From contig JBLHLC010000029.1 of assembly GCA_047619685.1 (NCBI GenBank), positions 1 to 55,170 of the forward strand: 55,170 nt of DNA. The letters are read 5' to 3'. The DNA comes from JABDJZ01 sp047619685. Its GTDB lineage: Bacteria > Bacteroidota > Rhodothermia > Rhodothermales > UBA10348. The translations under genes and the position numbers were made by a program. Positions 22,584 to 31,517 of the stretch are shown here, piece by piece (the stretch's first letter is position 1; the number at the start of each line of letters is the position of its first letter). The notes beneath the pieces are model-generated. The model did no database searches and was not told the origin of the DNA. It saw only the letters and a program-made list of their open reading frames with translations.

Positions 22584-24314
22584 TTACAGGTTTTTCAGAC
22601 GAAACTGATCGGCGATGTATTCCGAAGTCCGCATTGACATGGCCAGGATGCTCCACGTGCAGTTCTTGTGGGCCTGCGACACAAAAGGCGCGGCATCGGC
22701 GACGAAGACGTTCGGCGCGTCGTGGGCCTGACAAAACTTGTTCAGGGCCGAGGACTTGGGGTCATTGCCCATGCGCACGGTGCCCACTTCGTGGATGATG
22801 CGTCCCGGCGTTGTGATGCCGTAGTCGGAGTCCGCGCCGGGCATGTCCCAGAACGGCTCGGCGCCCATGGCCTCCAACATTTCGTAGCCCGTCTCCTGAA
22901 AATGTTTGACCTGGCGTAGTTCTTCGTCGCTCCATTTGACGTTGAAGCGCAGTACAGGGATGCCGTAGCGGTCCACCGTGCTGGGGTCGATATCGCACCG
23001 GTTGTCGTGCCGGGCGATCATTTCGCCACGGCCGGAGAAACCGACGACCCCGCCGTACTGGTAGCGCATATCCGCCTTGAGCTGGGCGCCGTAGCCGCCG
23101 CCGCCCTTCGCGCGTACCGTTCCTTCAGGGTTGTGACGGCCATTGGTTCGCTCTATCCCGCCGCCGAATCCGTATCCGGGCATTCCGCGCCCTCCCCAGA
23201 CTTCCATGTGATAACCGCGGCGGAAGTCTGTCTTTTTGCCGTCCAGCCACCAGGGAATGTAGACGTGGGCACCGCCGGCTCCGTCCTCGTTTGCCGGGGC
23301 CCGGCCGGCCAGTTCGGGTACAAAACCCATGACATCCGCGCCCGTCGAGTCCATCAAATACCGGCCCACCACGTCCGAAGAGTTTGCCAACCCGTTGGGG
23401 TGTCTGCTGGACTTTGAGTTGAGGAGCAGCCGGGCAGACTCGCAAGCGGAGGCCGCCAGAATGACGGTTTTTGATCGGACCTGCTCTTCCATGAGTGTGT
23501 TGCGGTCCACGTAGGAGACGCCGGTGGCCAGACCTTCCGCATTGGTAAGCACCTCGCGAACCATGGCCCCGGTCCTGATTTCCAGGTTTCCGGACGCCAG
23601 GGCCTCGGGCAACAGGCAGGATGGCACCGAAAAATTGGAGCGGGTGGCACAGCCGCGGCCGCATTGGCCGCAGTAGTGGCAGGCCGCCCTGCCGTTGAGC
23701 GGCTCCGTAATGACAGACAGCCGGTTCGCGACAACAGGAATTCCCAGTTTTGCCCCGGCGCGCATGATGTGACGTTCGTGACATCTGGGCGCGGGCGGGG
23801 GCATAAAAATCCCGTCGGGCTCGTTCGGAATGCCATCGTTGTTGCCAAAAAGGCCAATCAGCCGGTCGAGCTTGTCGTAATACGGGGCGACGTCTTCGTA
23901 CCCGATCGGCCAGTCTTCGCCGGCTCCATCGATGGTCTTGCGTCTGAAATCGTTTGGACCAAACCGAAGCGAGATACGGCCCCAGTGATTGGTGCGTCCG
24001 CCCAACATCCGAGCTCTGAACCAGTCCCATTCCGTTCCAGCTGCCCTGGTGTACGGTTCTCCCTCCATCTCCCAGCCACCAATACAACCGTCAAATTCTC
24101 CGAACGGCTTTTCGGCGCTTCCGGCGCCGCGGCGCGGGGAGTCGTAGTTCCACTTGAGCATGTCGCCGTCGCGGGCGGCGTCCCAGTCCTGGCCGGCTTC
24201 CAGGAGCAGGACTTTCAGGCCAGCGCGCGCCAAAACGTAGGCGCTCATGCCGCCGCCTGCACCAGATCCGACAATGCAGACGTCGTAGGGATTGGATGAT
24301 TGAATGAAAGGCAT
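22584..24314 (-). CDS. GMC-family FAD-dependent oxidoreductase (large subunit)
   Basis: The product is 576 residues and probably oxidises a sugar or alcohol, handing electrons to a membrane chain. It begins with the FAD-binding VGSGAGGGMSA (15-25) and LLLEAG (36-41). GGRTNHWG (105-112) is the usual flavin-contact motif. The C-terminal part has HEVGTVRMG and HKNCTWSILAMS, holding the His and Asn of the active site. A Cys cluster C-x2-C-x2-C-x3-C (Cys212, 215, 218, 222) occurs in this subgroup and may bind an iron-sulfur centre or zinc. It has no signal peptide, so export would depend on its Tat partner encoded next. A longer open frame upstream overlaps the divergent gene and is rejected. Confidence 0.92.
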   Translation of the reverse strand: MPFIQSSNPYDVCIVGSGAGGGMSAYVLARAGLKVLLLEAGQDWDAARDGDMLKWNYDSPRRGAGSAEKPFGEFDGCIGGWEMEGEPYTRAAGTEWDWFRARMLGGRTNHWGRISLRFGPNDFRRKTIDGAGEDWPIGYEDVAPYYDKLDRLIGLFGNNDGIPNEPDGIFMPPPAPRCHERHIMRAGAKLGIPVVANRLSVITEPLNGRAACHYCGQCGRGCATRSNFSVPSCLLPEALASGNLEIRTGAMVREVLTNAEGLATGVSYVDRNTLMEEQVRSKTVILAASACESARLLLNSKSSRHPNGLANSSDVVGRYLMDSTGADVMGFVPELAGRAPANEDGAGGAHVYIPWWLDGKKTDFRRGYHMEVWGGRGMPGYGFGGGIERTNGRHNPEGTVRAKGGGGYGAQLKADMRYQYGGVVGFSGRGEMIARHDNRCDIDPSTVDRYGIPVLRFNVKWSDEELRQVKHFQETGYEMLEAMGAEPFWDMPGADSDYGITTPGRIIHEVGTVRMGNDPKSSALNKFCQAHDAPNVFVADAAPFVSQAHKNCTWSILAMSMRTSEYIADQFRLKNL

Positions 24315-24357
24315 CAGAAGGGGAGTAGGTTCGTCGCGCCCAAGGTAACTTCCCCCC

Positions 24358-25725
24358 GTGGTAAGACAACGGATCATAGTCATTGGCGGCGTCGCCGCGG
24401 GCCCTGCCGCGGCTGCGGAGGCGGCGCGGGTGGACCCCAAGGCCGAAGTCATTCTGATCGAACAGGGCCGAGAGGTTTCATACGGCGCCTGTGAAATGCC
24501 GTACCTGCTTTCCGGGGTGGTGGCAGAATGGGGCGATCTCGTGGTCTTGACTCCCGAGGCGCTTGCCCAGACGCGCGGAATCCAGGTCATGACCCTGACC
24601 CGGGTTCAAAAGGTGGACCCCGCGGCGCGTAGACTCGAGGTGAAGGACCTGGTCTCGGGCCACACGCGCCAGGAGCGGTACGACAAACTCATCCTCGCCA
24701 CAGGTGCCAGGCCGCATTGGCCGGATATCGAGGGTCTGCAGGGCGACCGGGTACACGGGTTCAGAACGCTTGCCCAGGCGGCCAACCTCACGGCGCTGGC
24801 CCGGGAGAGTCGGCAACGATGGACTATTGTCGGCGGCGGGTTTACGGGTCTTGAAGTGGCCGACCAGTTGAAGACTGCGGGGCACGGAGTGACGGTTTTG
24901 GCGGGCTCGCGGCTGTTGTCAGGGCGAATCGACGCGCCGACGGCTTCCGTCCTTCGCGATGCACTGCAGGCGGCCGGTATCGCCGTTCGAAACACCCGCG
25001 CGGTAGGCGTAAGGCGGGGTGCGGGAGGTGCCGCCATTGCCATTCGAACCGATGATGGGGAGTTGGTCGGGTCCGATCGGGTGATCGTGGCGGCCGGCAC
25101 GCGGCCGGCGGTAGAGTTGGCGCGCGATGCCGGGCTGAAGATCGGTCCCTCCGGGGGGATCACGACAGACGTGCACATGCGCACGTCCAACTCGGTCATT
25201 TGGGCCTGCGGCGACTGCGCAGAAGTCCATCATCTCGTGACCGGGAAGCCGGCTCACGTGCCGTTGTCACCCAATGCCTTCAGGACGGCGCGGGCGGCCG
25301 GCCGGAACGCAGCCAGAACGGGGCGCCAGGCTCCGGGTAGATTCGACGGCACCGTGGGTGCATTTGCCTTGTGCGTAGCGGGGATCGAGATCGGGGTCGT
25401 GGGACTCACGGAATCCGCCGCCCGGGCTGCGGGTTTTGATCCCGTCTCCGCCACGATTACACACGCCAGTCGCGCCAGGCGAATGCCGGGGCGTCAGCAG
25501 ATTCTGGTCCACTTGGTGGTTGATCGCAAGTCCAGGCGTCTTCTCGGGGGCCAGTTGGTCGGCAAGGAGGGGGCGGCCCTGCGAACCAACGCGCTCGTGC
25601 CAATTCTTCGGGAGGGCGGGACCGTGTCCGATCTTTATGACCTGGATCTAGTCTACACGCCAGCTATTGCCCCAAGCCTTGATCCCTTGCTCGTAGCCGC
25701 AGGCGCGGTACTGAAAACTCTTTGA
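24358..25725 (+). CDS. CoA-disulfide reductase-like FAD/NAD(P)H oxidoreductase
   Basis: This 455-residue flavoprotein belongs to the pyridine nucleotide-disulfide oxidoreductase family. It has the FAD motif VIGGVAAGPAAA (8-19), the redox segment SYGACEMPYLL with a single active Cys45, a second Rossmann motif IVGGGFTGLEVAD, and the FAD-closing stretch VIWACGDCAEV. The single active-site cysteine and the VAAG start are those of CoA-disulfide reductases, NADH oxidases and related polysulfide reductases, not glutathione reductase (CxxxxC). The exact electron acceptor is uncertain. No fused rhodanese domain is present. It starts with GTG 43 bp from the divergent GMC gene. rsmB follows after two bases. 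Confidence 0.9.
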   Translation: MVRQRIIVIGGVAAGPAAAAEAARVDPKAEVILIEQGREVSYGACEMPYLLSGVVAEWGDLVVLTPEALAQTRGIQVMTLTRVQKVDPAARRLEVKDLVSGHTRQERYDKLILATGARPHWPDIEGLQGDRVHGFRTLAQAANLTALARESRQRWTIVGGGFTGLEVADQLKTAGHGVTVLAGSRLLSGRIDAPTASVLRDALQAAGIAVRNTRAVGVRRGAGGAAIAIRTDDGELVGSDRVIVAAGTRPAVELARDAGLKIGPSGGITTDVHMRTSNSVIWACGDCAEVHHLVTGKPAHVPLSPNAFRTARAAGRNAARTGRQAPGRFDGTVGAFALCVAGIEIGVVGLTESAARAAGFDPVSATITHASRARRMPGRQQILVHLVVDRKSRRLLGGQLVGKEGAALRTNALVPILREGGTVSDLYDLDLVYTPAIAPSLDPLLVAAGAVLKTL

Positions 25726-25727
25726 CG

Positions 25728-27053
25728 ATGACCAATACACCACCCGCTGTCTCCGTTGGAGTCCGGGGGAGAATAGAGGCTGCCCGCCGTCTGAGTAAAA
25801 TATCCAATGACGGCTCTTTTGCGGGACTGGTGGGCAATCGCCACCTTCCGGCCGAGGTGGAGCGCGTTGCCACAGGCCTCGTCGGCGGAGTCACCCGATG
25901 GCGCCGCTGGTTGGATCATCTCGCCAGCAGTTGCTACAAGGGCCATTATGATGACCTCGAGCACGCAGTAAAAGAGATCCTCCGCATCGGCACCTACGAT
26001 CTGGCTGTTGTGGGCACGGCACCCCATGCGGCCGTCAATCAGGCCGTCGAGGCCGCGCGTCAGGAAATTCGTCAGGGTGCTGCCAACCTCGTCAACGCCG
26101 TTCTCCGGGCCCTGGACCGCAAGAAACCATGGCTGACCGCGATGAGCGGGGATTCGACGGCTGAGTTGGCCGTCCGGTGGTCTCACCCGGATTGGCTGGT
26201 AGAGCGATGGCTGGAGCGTTTCGGTCCCGAGGATACCAGACGCCTGCTGGAGCACAACAACAGCCCGCCGGTTTTCAGCGTGCGTGTCGCAGGGAGTCGT
26301 GACGAGTTCGAGTTGTTCCTTTCCGAGGAGCACGTCCCGTGGGAGCAATCCAGTTTCCTGGATGACTACATCCGCGTTGAGCGCCTGCAACCCGTACTGA
26401 GGGGCGGCTGGATTCAGCATGGATCGTGCACCGTCCAGGATGAAAGTGCCGGTCTTGTCGTGCGACTTCTGGATCCCAAGCCAGGTGAGCAGATCGTGGA
26501 TGCCTGTGCGGCACCCGGCGGAAAGACCCGATACATAGCCGAGCGCATGGATGGGACCGGGCTTTTGAAGGCCATCGATTCCAACAAGGCGCGACTGGAG
26601 AAACTGGAGCGGGTGATTGTATCTACCCCGATCCAGTCCATCGTGACTGACTTCCGTGACTTTGCATCGCACAATCCCGGCACTGCAGACCGTGTCCTGG
26701 TCGACGCGCCGTGCACAGGACTGGGCGTTCTCGCGAGTCGCGCAGACCTGCGTTGGCACCGATCCCTGGTGGATTTCGAGACCCTGGGACCCATCCAGGC
26801 GGGTCTCCTGGATGCGGGTGCGGCGGTCGTCAAGCCGGATGGGGTTTTTGTCTATTCCACGTGCTCCATCGCACCGGAAGAGAACGAGACGCAGGTCCGG
26901 GCCTTTTTGGACCGCCACCCCGAAATGCAGTTGGAGTCCGCCGCCGAATTGCTTCCGAAGGAGCTTGTCACCCAGGAAGGCTATTTTGCCTCACTACCCC
27001 ATCGCGACCACATTGACGGGGCGTTCGGAGCCCGATTCCGTCGACTCGCGTGA
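25728..27053 (+). CDS. rsmB: 16S rRNA (cytosine-5-)-methyltransferase, RsmB type
   Basis: The product is 441 residues. An N-terminal NusB-like helical domain (about 10-140, with VNQAVEAARQEIRQGAANLVNAVLRAL) precedes a SAM-dependent methyltransferase domain. The SAM motif is DACAAPGGKT. The two catalytic cysteines are in DAPCTGLG and YSTCSIAPEENE. The enzyme should methylate C967 of 16S rRNA. The start is ATG 25728, two bases after the upstream stop. A TTG two codons earlier is possible. Its stop overlaps the ATG of a 31-codon open frame (27053). A second, RsmF-like member of the same superfamily is encoded at 30066-31517. Confidence 0.94.
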   Translation: MTNTPPAVSVGVRGRIEAARRLSKISNDGSFAGLVGNRHLPAEVERVATGLVGGVTRWRRWLDHLASSCYKGHYDDLEHAVKEILRIGTYDLAVVGTAPHAAVNQAVEAARQEIRQGAANLVNAVLRALDRKKPWLTAMSGDSTAELAVRWSHPDWLVERWLERFGPEDTRRLLEHNNSPPVFSVRVAGSRDEFELFLSEEHVPWEQSSFLDDYIRVERLQPVLRGGWIQHGSCTVQDESAGLVVRLLDPKPGEQIVDACAAPGGKTRYIAERMDGTGLLKAIDSNKARLEKLERVIVSTPIQSIVTDFRDFASHNPGTADRVLVDAPCTGLGVLASRADLRWHRSLVDFETLGPIQAGLLDAGAAVVKPDGVFVYSTCSIAPEENETQVRAFLDRHPEMQLESAAELLPKELVTQEGYFASLPHRDHIDGAFGARFRRLA

Positions 27054-27156
27054 TGAGTGCCTCGCATTCGCGGGTGCCACTGAAACCAATGGGCGTGGGC
27101 AGCATTCCGGCACGAAGTTCGCCCGATTCGATCCGCTACGAATCCTGAGTTTGCCT

Positions 27157-28251
27157 GTGCGCTTCGCCCTGTCGCTTTTTGTATGTCTCCTCGCCGTCGG
27201 ACAGACCGGCGCCTTGTCTGCGCAGCAGGTGGCCAAATACGGGGCAGACTTCTTGGCTGGCGGGGTCGGCGCGCGAGCCCTGGCGATGGGAGGCAGTCAT
27301 GTGGCTCTGGCCCAGGACGTCAACGCGGTCTATTGGAATGCCGCCGGGCTGATGGGACTGGACTTCCCTGAGGTAGCCTATATGCACGCAGAACGTTTCG
27401 CCGGATCGGTATCGTTCGACTATGGTGCTGCAGCCATGCCTCTGACGGACCGGTCCACGGTGGCGGTGGCGTTCTTCCGGAGCGGCGTGAACGACATCAA
27501 GAATACGCTGGATGCCTGGGACGCAGTGCGCGATCAGCCAAAGGCAAATCCAGGGGAGTTTGTCACCTCGTTTTCGGCCGCGGACTACGCCTTTTTTGTG
27601 GGCTATGGCAGGCAGTTGAATCCGCGCGTGGCCGTGGGCCTGACCGCCAAGGTAATCAGGCGTACGATCGGCTCCTTCGCGTCTGCGTGGGGCTACTCGT
27701 TTGATGCATCGGCCCGTTACCAGGGCGAGACCTGGCAGTTTGGCGTCAACCTCCAGGACCTGTCCACCATGCTTCAGAGCTGGAGTGTGGATTCTGGTGC
27801 GCTCGCGAACATCGAGACTGTGTTTGGGGACGACCTGCCCGAGGGCGGCACCGAATTGGTCCTCCCGGTGATGCGGCTTGGGGCGGCACGGGTGTCCAGG
27901 GTGGCTTCGGGTGTTCTCACGCTGGCCGCGGATCTGGATCTGGCGTTTGACGGCCAGGACGCCAACGCGTTCGACGTTGTCAACGTATCCATGCATCCGC
28001 GTGTGGGTGCAGAATACGCCTACCAGGGTGTCGTGGCAGTCCGGTTGGGACTATCCCGCATCCGTCAAGTCAGGGGAGAAGGGCTGGATCTAACGCCGAC
28101 TGCCGGCGCGGGGATCGCCTACCGGGGCGTCAAGGTCGATTACGGATTCGGCGACTTCGCGGGCCTTGTCTCAGAACTCGGTTTTTCGCATCGGCTTTCG
28201 TTGTCCTATACGTTCCAGAAGGACAAGTATCGACGCCCCGCCGGGGAGTAG
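27157..28251 (+). CDS. PorV/PorQ-like outer-membrane protein
   Basis: The product is 364 residues with a signal peptide (about 1-24, ending GALSAQ) if it starts at GTG 27157. A TTG at 27151 gives two more residues and is equally possible. Mature sequence starts with the typical block VAKYGADFLAGGVGARALAMGGSHVALAQDVNAVYWNAAGL, which is the N-terminus of the PorV/PorQ and related FadL-fold group of Bacteroidota. Strand alternation continues to the end (LSLSYTFQKDKY). PorV serves the type IX secretion system in that phylum, but many relatives have no known role. No other secretion genes are adjacent. The glycosyltransferase gene follows eight bases later. Confidence 0.85.
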   Translation: MRFALSLFVCLLAVGQTGALSAQQVAKYGADFLAGGVGARALAMGGSHVALAQDVNAVYWNAAGLMGLDFPEVAYMHAERFAGSVSFDYGAAAMPLTDRSTVAVAFFRSGVNDIKNTLDAWDAVRDQPKANPGEFVTSFSAADYAFFVGYGRQLNPRVAVGLTAKVIRRTIGSFASAWGYSFDASARYQGETWQFGVNLQDLSTMLQSWSVDSGALANIETVFGDDLPEGGTELVLPVMRLGAARVSRVASGVLTLAADLDLAFDGQDANAFDVVNVSMHPRVGAEYAYQGVVAVRLGLSRIRQVRGEGLDLTPTAGAGIAYRGVKVDYGFGDFAGLVSELGFSHRLSLSYTFQKDKYRRPAGE

Positions 28252-28259
28252 ATTCCGGC

Positions 28260-29240
28260 ATGGAGTCATTTTCCCAGCACATCCGGCCCGCAAGTAAACC
28301 CTCTCGGGAAACCGTAGCCCTGGTGATTCCCCTGTACAACGAGGAAGCGGTGCTTCCAACCCTCGTGTTGCAGATAGAGTTCTTCCGATCGGAAAATCCC
28401 GAGGTCACACAGATCGTCTTTGTGGACGACGGTTCGAGGGATAACACGGCAGCGTTGGCCCGGAGGCTGGTTTCAGATCTATCGGGCTACGTCCTGGTGT
28501 CCTTCTCCCGGAATTTTGGGCACCAGTTGGCCGTCACGGCAGGGATGCATTTTGCAACGACGGATGCTGCGGTAATTCTGGACGCGGATCTGCAGGATCC
28601 CCTGCCGGTCGTTTCCTCGATGATCCAGAAGTGGAGAGAGGGTTTCGACGTCGTGTACGGCGTCAGGCGCCGGCGGGAGGGTGATTCCTTCCTGCAGCGG
28701 TTCACGGCTGGTGTGTTTTATCGCGTGTTTCGGCGGGTGACCGACGTGGACGCGCCACTGGACACGGGCGACTTCCGACTGGTATCGAGGGCGGTTCTGG
28801 ACGCGTACGAAAAACTCGGAGAGCAGCAGCCGTACGTTCGCGGACTGATCTCGTGGCTCGGCTTCAATCAGACCGGCGTCCAATACGATCGCGCGCCTCG
28901 GACCGGCGGCGTGAGCAAGTATTCCTGGCGGGACCGAATGAGCCTTGCCATGGACGGGATCGCATCTTTTTCGGGTCGGCCGCTTCGATTTGCCGTGCGC
29001 CTGGGTTTGGTCGTGTCCGGCCTGTCCGTAATCGGGCTGATTTGGGTCCTGGTGGCAAGGCTGGCGACGGATACCACGGTGCCCGGCTGGGCTTCGATAT
29101 TGTTTGTGGGCTTCTTCTTTGGCGGTATGCAGATCTTCTTCCTTGGCGTGGTCGGATCCTACGTGGCACGCGTCTACGACGAGGTCAAGGGGCGGCCCCG
29201 ATACCTGGTGCGCGACATCTGGAAAACGCCGGATCGCTAA
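28260..29240 (+). CDS. Family 2 glycosyltransferase with C-terminal membrane anchor (GtrB/DPM1-like)
   Basis: The product is 326 residues. The GT-A domain (about 18-235) has VVIPLYNEE-like (VALVIPLYNEEAVLP), the nucleotide-binding VDDGSRD, and the metal motif DADLQDP. Two membrane helices follow (about 240-265 and 275-300). This layout is that of enzymes that load a sugar on undecaprenyl or dolichyl phosphate, such as GtrB, ArnC and DPM1. The sugar is not predictable. The ATG at 28260 is eight bases after the PorV-like gene, so the two are likely co-transcribed, and it may feed glycan or glycoprotein synthesis. Confidence 0.92.
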   Translation: MESFSQHIRPASKPSRETVALVIPLYNEEAVLPTLVLQIEFFRSENPEVTQIVFVDDGSRDNTAALARRLVSDLSGYVLVSFSRNFGHQLAVTAGMHFATTDAAVILDADLQDPLPVVSSMIQKWREGFDVVYGVRRRREGDSFLQRFTAGVFYRVFRRVTDVDAPLDTGDFRLVSRAVLDAYEKLGEQQPYVRGLISWLGFNQTGVQYDRAPRTGGVSKYSWRDRMSLAMDGIASFSGRPLRFAVRLGLVVSGLSVIGLIWVLVARLATDTTVPGWASILFVGFFFGGMQIFFLGVVGSYVARVYDEVKGRPRYLVRDIWKTPDR

Positions 29241-29329
29241 TCAAATAGCCATTTCCGGGCGAACAGCACGAATCCTGCTCGAGAGACGCGCGTTTCGAGA
29301 GGATCGACACCTTAGGAAACACACAGCGG

Positions 29330-30073
29330 ATGGACCGTGACGACTGGATAGGACTGACTGTGAGCCTGGCATTGCATGCCTTGCTTCTGATCGGATTGTC
29401 CGTCCTGAACGTGGCACCGGTGGAGGAGCCCCAGTTGGGTTTTGTGGAGGTGGACTTTGGTTCATTCTCTGAGGGCCGTCCCGTCAGCCGAGCCGTTTCG
29501 CGGCTACCCGTTCCGCCCCGCCCTGAGCCTGAGAAGCCGGTAGAAGAGGTGCGTCCGGCACCGGCGCCGGAGCGGGCAACGCCTGTTAGACTACCAGAAG
29601 CCACACCCGTCAACCCGGAGACCGTGCAGGAGCCCGAAGCGGTGGTGATTTCCCCTGTGATCCAGGAAGACACCAAGGAGGCCGAAAAAGCGCCCGAACC
29701 GGCCCCAGCAGCCGTGATCAGACCTCTGGGGTCGGGTGATCCGGAGGGCGCAGCCGAGGCCCAGCAGGGAGAAGAGGGCACAGGCGTGGAAGAAACCAGA
29801 CGGGCTCCCTTTCAGATTGAAGGACTGAACCGGCAGGCCGTGCAGATAGTCATGCCGCGCCAGCCTGAGATGGTCAATGCGAAGGTCCGGATTCGAATCA
29901 CGGTGGCTCCGTCCGGGCGCGTCGTGCGGAGAGTCCCCCTCATCAAGGGCAACCCCGCGCTGGATCAAGCGGCCATGGACGCGCTCGCCAACTGGCGTTT
30001 CAATCCGCTTCCGCCCAACGCCCCTCAGGAGCCGCAGACCGGTATCGTGACGTTTAATTTCGTCGTCAGATAA
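29330..30073 (+). CDS. tonB: TonB-family energy transducer protein
   Basis: This 247-residue protein has one N-terminal membrane helix (about 8-27), then a long Pro/Glu-rich linker (about 50-150) that would span the periplasm, and a TonB C-terminal domain (about 165-247) with VKVRIR..VAPSGRVVR and ALANWRFNPLPP. It should couple the proton-motive force, through ExbB and ExbD encoded elsewhere, to outer-membrane receptors. A TonB-dependent receptor gene lies about 1.4 kb downstream on the other strand. Its stop overlaps the stop of the convergent methyltransferase gene by eight bases. Confidence 0.92.
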   Translation: MDRDDWIGLTVSLALHALLLIGLSVLNVAPVEEPQLGFVEVDFGSFSEGRPVSRAVSRLPVPPRPEPEKPVEEVRPAPAPERATPVRLPEATPVNPETVQEPEAVVISPVIQEDTKEAEKAPEPAPAAVIRPLGSGDPEGAAEAQQGEEGTGVEETRRAPFQIEGLNRQAVQIVMPRQPEMVNAKVRIRITVAPSGRVVRRVPLIKGNPALDQAAMDALANWRFNPLPPNAPQEPQTGIVTFNFVVR

Positions 30074-31517
30074 CCACGCCTTCCGAATTGCGCGGGCGCC
30101 CGAGGCCTCCCCAACTACCCGGATACTGGCTCTCCAGCATCCCACGGGAGGGATCGTAAAGGCCCACACCCACAGGGAGATCGTGGCACCTGACCTGGAC
30201 GTACCCGAAGACGGCCTCCGTGGCGGTCGGCTCTACGGACTCACCCTGCATGAAGCGGACCGTTTGGGGACGGTCCAAGGTCACAAATTGACGTGTGATT
30301 CGGGAGCCCAGAAACAGGCTGCCCTGTGTGGTCAGTTTGGGCACCCTGCCGTTCACGCGCGCCAGGCAGAGTCCATGCGCAAAGACGTTAATGGACAGGT
30401 CCGGGGCGTGGTCGTTGCGTATGACATCGAGGCCTTTGGAAGCCCGAATGAACCCTCGCAACGAGTCGTCCCAGCCATGCGACAGCCCGTAGAGTTCCTC
30501 AAAAAAGGACATGATCGATGTCACCTGAGGATTCTCGATGGGAGGTACGGCTTCGTGCGCTTCGCGATTCGCGACGGCGGGCCCCTCCTTGACGAGCAGA
30601 ACTGCAAAGAAGCCGCCGGAATCCGACAGGTGGGGCCAGAGTCGAACGGCGTGGGCCAGGGAGTCAGGCAGAGATGCACCGTTCCAGTGGGTGATCCCCG
30701 GGCCGTGGTCAAGGCCGGAAAGCGAGACCGGTTGGACGCGAATGCCGGGGGTCTGAGCAAGCGCACTGGCCACCACCAGTTCATTTTCCTCAGGCGCGAA
30801 ACTGCAGGTGGCATACACCACCCGTCCCCCCGGCCGGACCATCCTGAGCGCATTCAAGAGGAGGTCCAGCTGCATGGTGGCGATCTTTTGCCTTTCGGCC
30901 TCCGAGGTCGCTGCGGCCGCCCTGGGACTCTTGCGCACCGTCGCATCACAGGAGCAGGGTGCATCGACGAGCACGGCGTCGAAGTGGTCTGACGGCCAGG
31001 CAGGCGAGCGCCCGTCGAGGGCAGTGGCAGACACATTCAGAAGCCCGAGCCGGTCGAGGGTTGTTTGAAGAACCCCCAAACGAGATGCCGCCCTGTCGTT
31101 GGCCACGACCGTCCCGCGGCCGCCCATGGTCGATGCAATTTCGGCAGTCTTGTTTCCCGGTGCCGCGCACAAGTCCAGTATGCGTTCACCCGGTTGGGGT
31201 GCCAGCATGGCGACCGGAAGGAGAGACGCCTCTTCCTGAATGTGGAAAAGACCCGCCCGATAGGCGACAGACTCCGCCATGGACGGCACAGTATCCAGTC
31301 GGATTCCGGCGGGTCGCCAGGAAAGCGTCCGATATCGGATGCCGTCTGACGCCATGGCATCCCATGAATCGGGGGCGGCAGACCTCAGGGGACTCATCCA
31401 GCCACAAAGCGGGAGCGGTCGCGCACAGGCGGCCAGGAATGCCTCCTCATCATCAACCAGAGAGGCGTACCGTGACAAGGCCCTCGTCGCGGAGGCAGGT
31501 AGCAGGCGATTCGCCAT
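30066..31517 (-). CDS. RsmF-like RNA (cytosine-5-)-methyltransferase
   Basis: The product is 483 residues with an NOL1/NOP2/Sun-type methyltransferase core: DLCAAPGNKT for SAM, DAPCSCDATVRK with one catalytic Cys, and YATCSFAPEENE with the other. The C-terminal about 150 residues (from ITSIMSFFEELYGL on) resemble the RsmF C-terminal RNA-binding region. Unlike rsmB it has no NusB domain. The probable target is a single cytosine of 16S rRNA (m5C1407 in E. coli) or another RNA. Its ATG shares its T and G with the stop of the upstream receptor gene (TGATG), so it is the last gene of an envelope operon. That is an odd place for an RNA-modifying enzyme. Confidence 0.9.
   Translation of the reverse strand: MANRLLPASATRALSRYASLVDDEEAFLAACARPLPLCGWMSPLRSAAPDSWDAMASDGIRYRTLSWRPAGIRLDTVPSMAESVAYRAGLFHIQEEASLLPVAMLAPQPGERILDLCAAPGNKTAEIASTMGGRGTVVANDRAASRLGVLQTTLDRLGLLNVSATALDGRSPAWPSDHFDAVLVDAPCSCDATVRKSPRAAAATSEAERQKIATMQLDLLLNALRMVRPGGRVVYATCSFAPEENELVVASALAQTPGIRVQPVSLSGLDHGPGITHWNGASLPDSLAHAVRLWPHLSDSGGFFAVLLVKEGPAVANREAHEAVPPIENPQVTSIMSFFEELYGLSHGWDDSLRGFIRASKGLDVIRNDHAPDLSINVFAHGLCLARVNGRVPKLTTQGSLFLGSRITRQFVTLDRPQTVRFMQGESVEPTATEAVFGYVQVRCHDLPVGVGLYDPSRGMLESQYPGSWGGLGRPRNSEGVVI

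Noticed and set aside
24315..24590. N-terminal extension of the GMC oxidoreductase by about 92 residues
   Set aside because: The sequence is Ser/Thr/Ala-rich, lies across the divergent reductase gene start, and the FAD motif begins right after the ATG at 24314.
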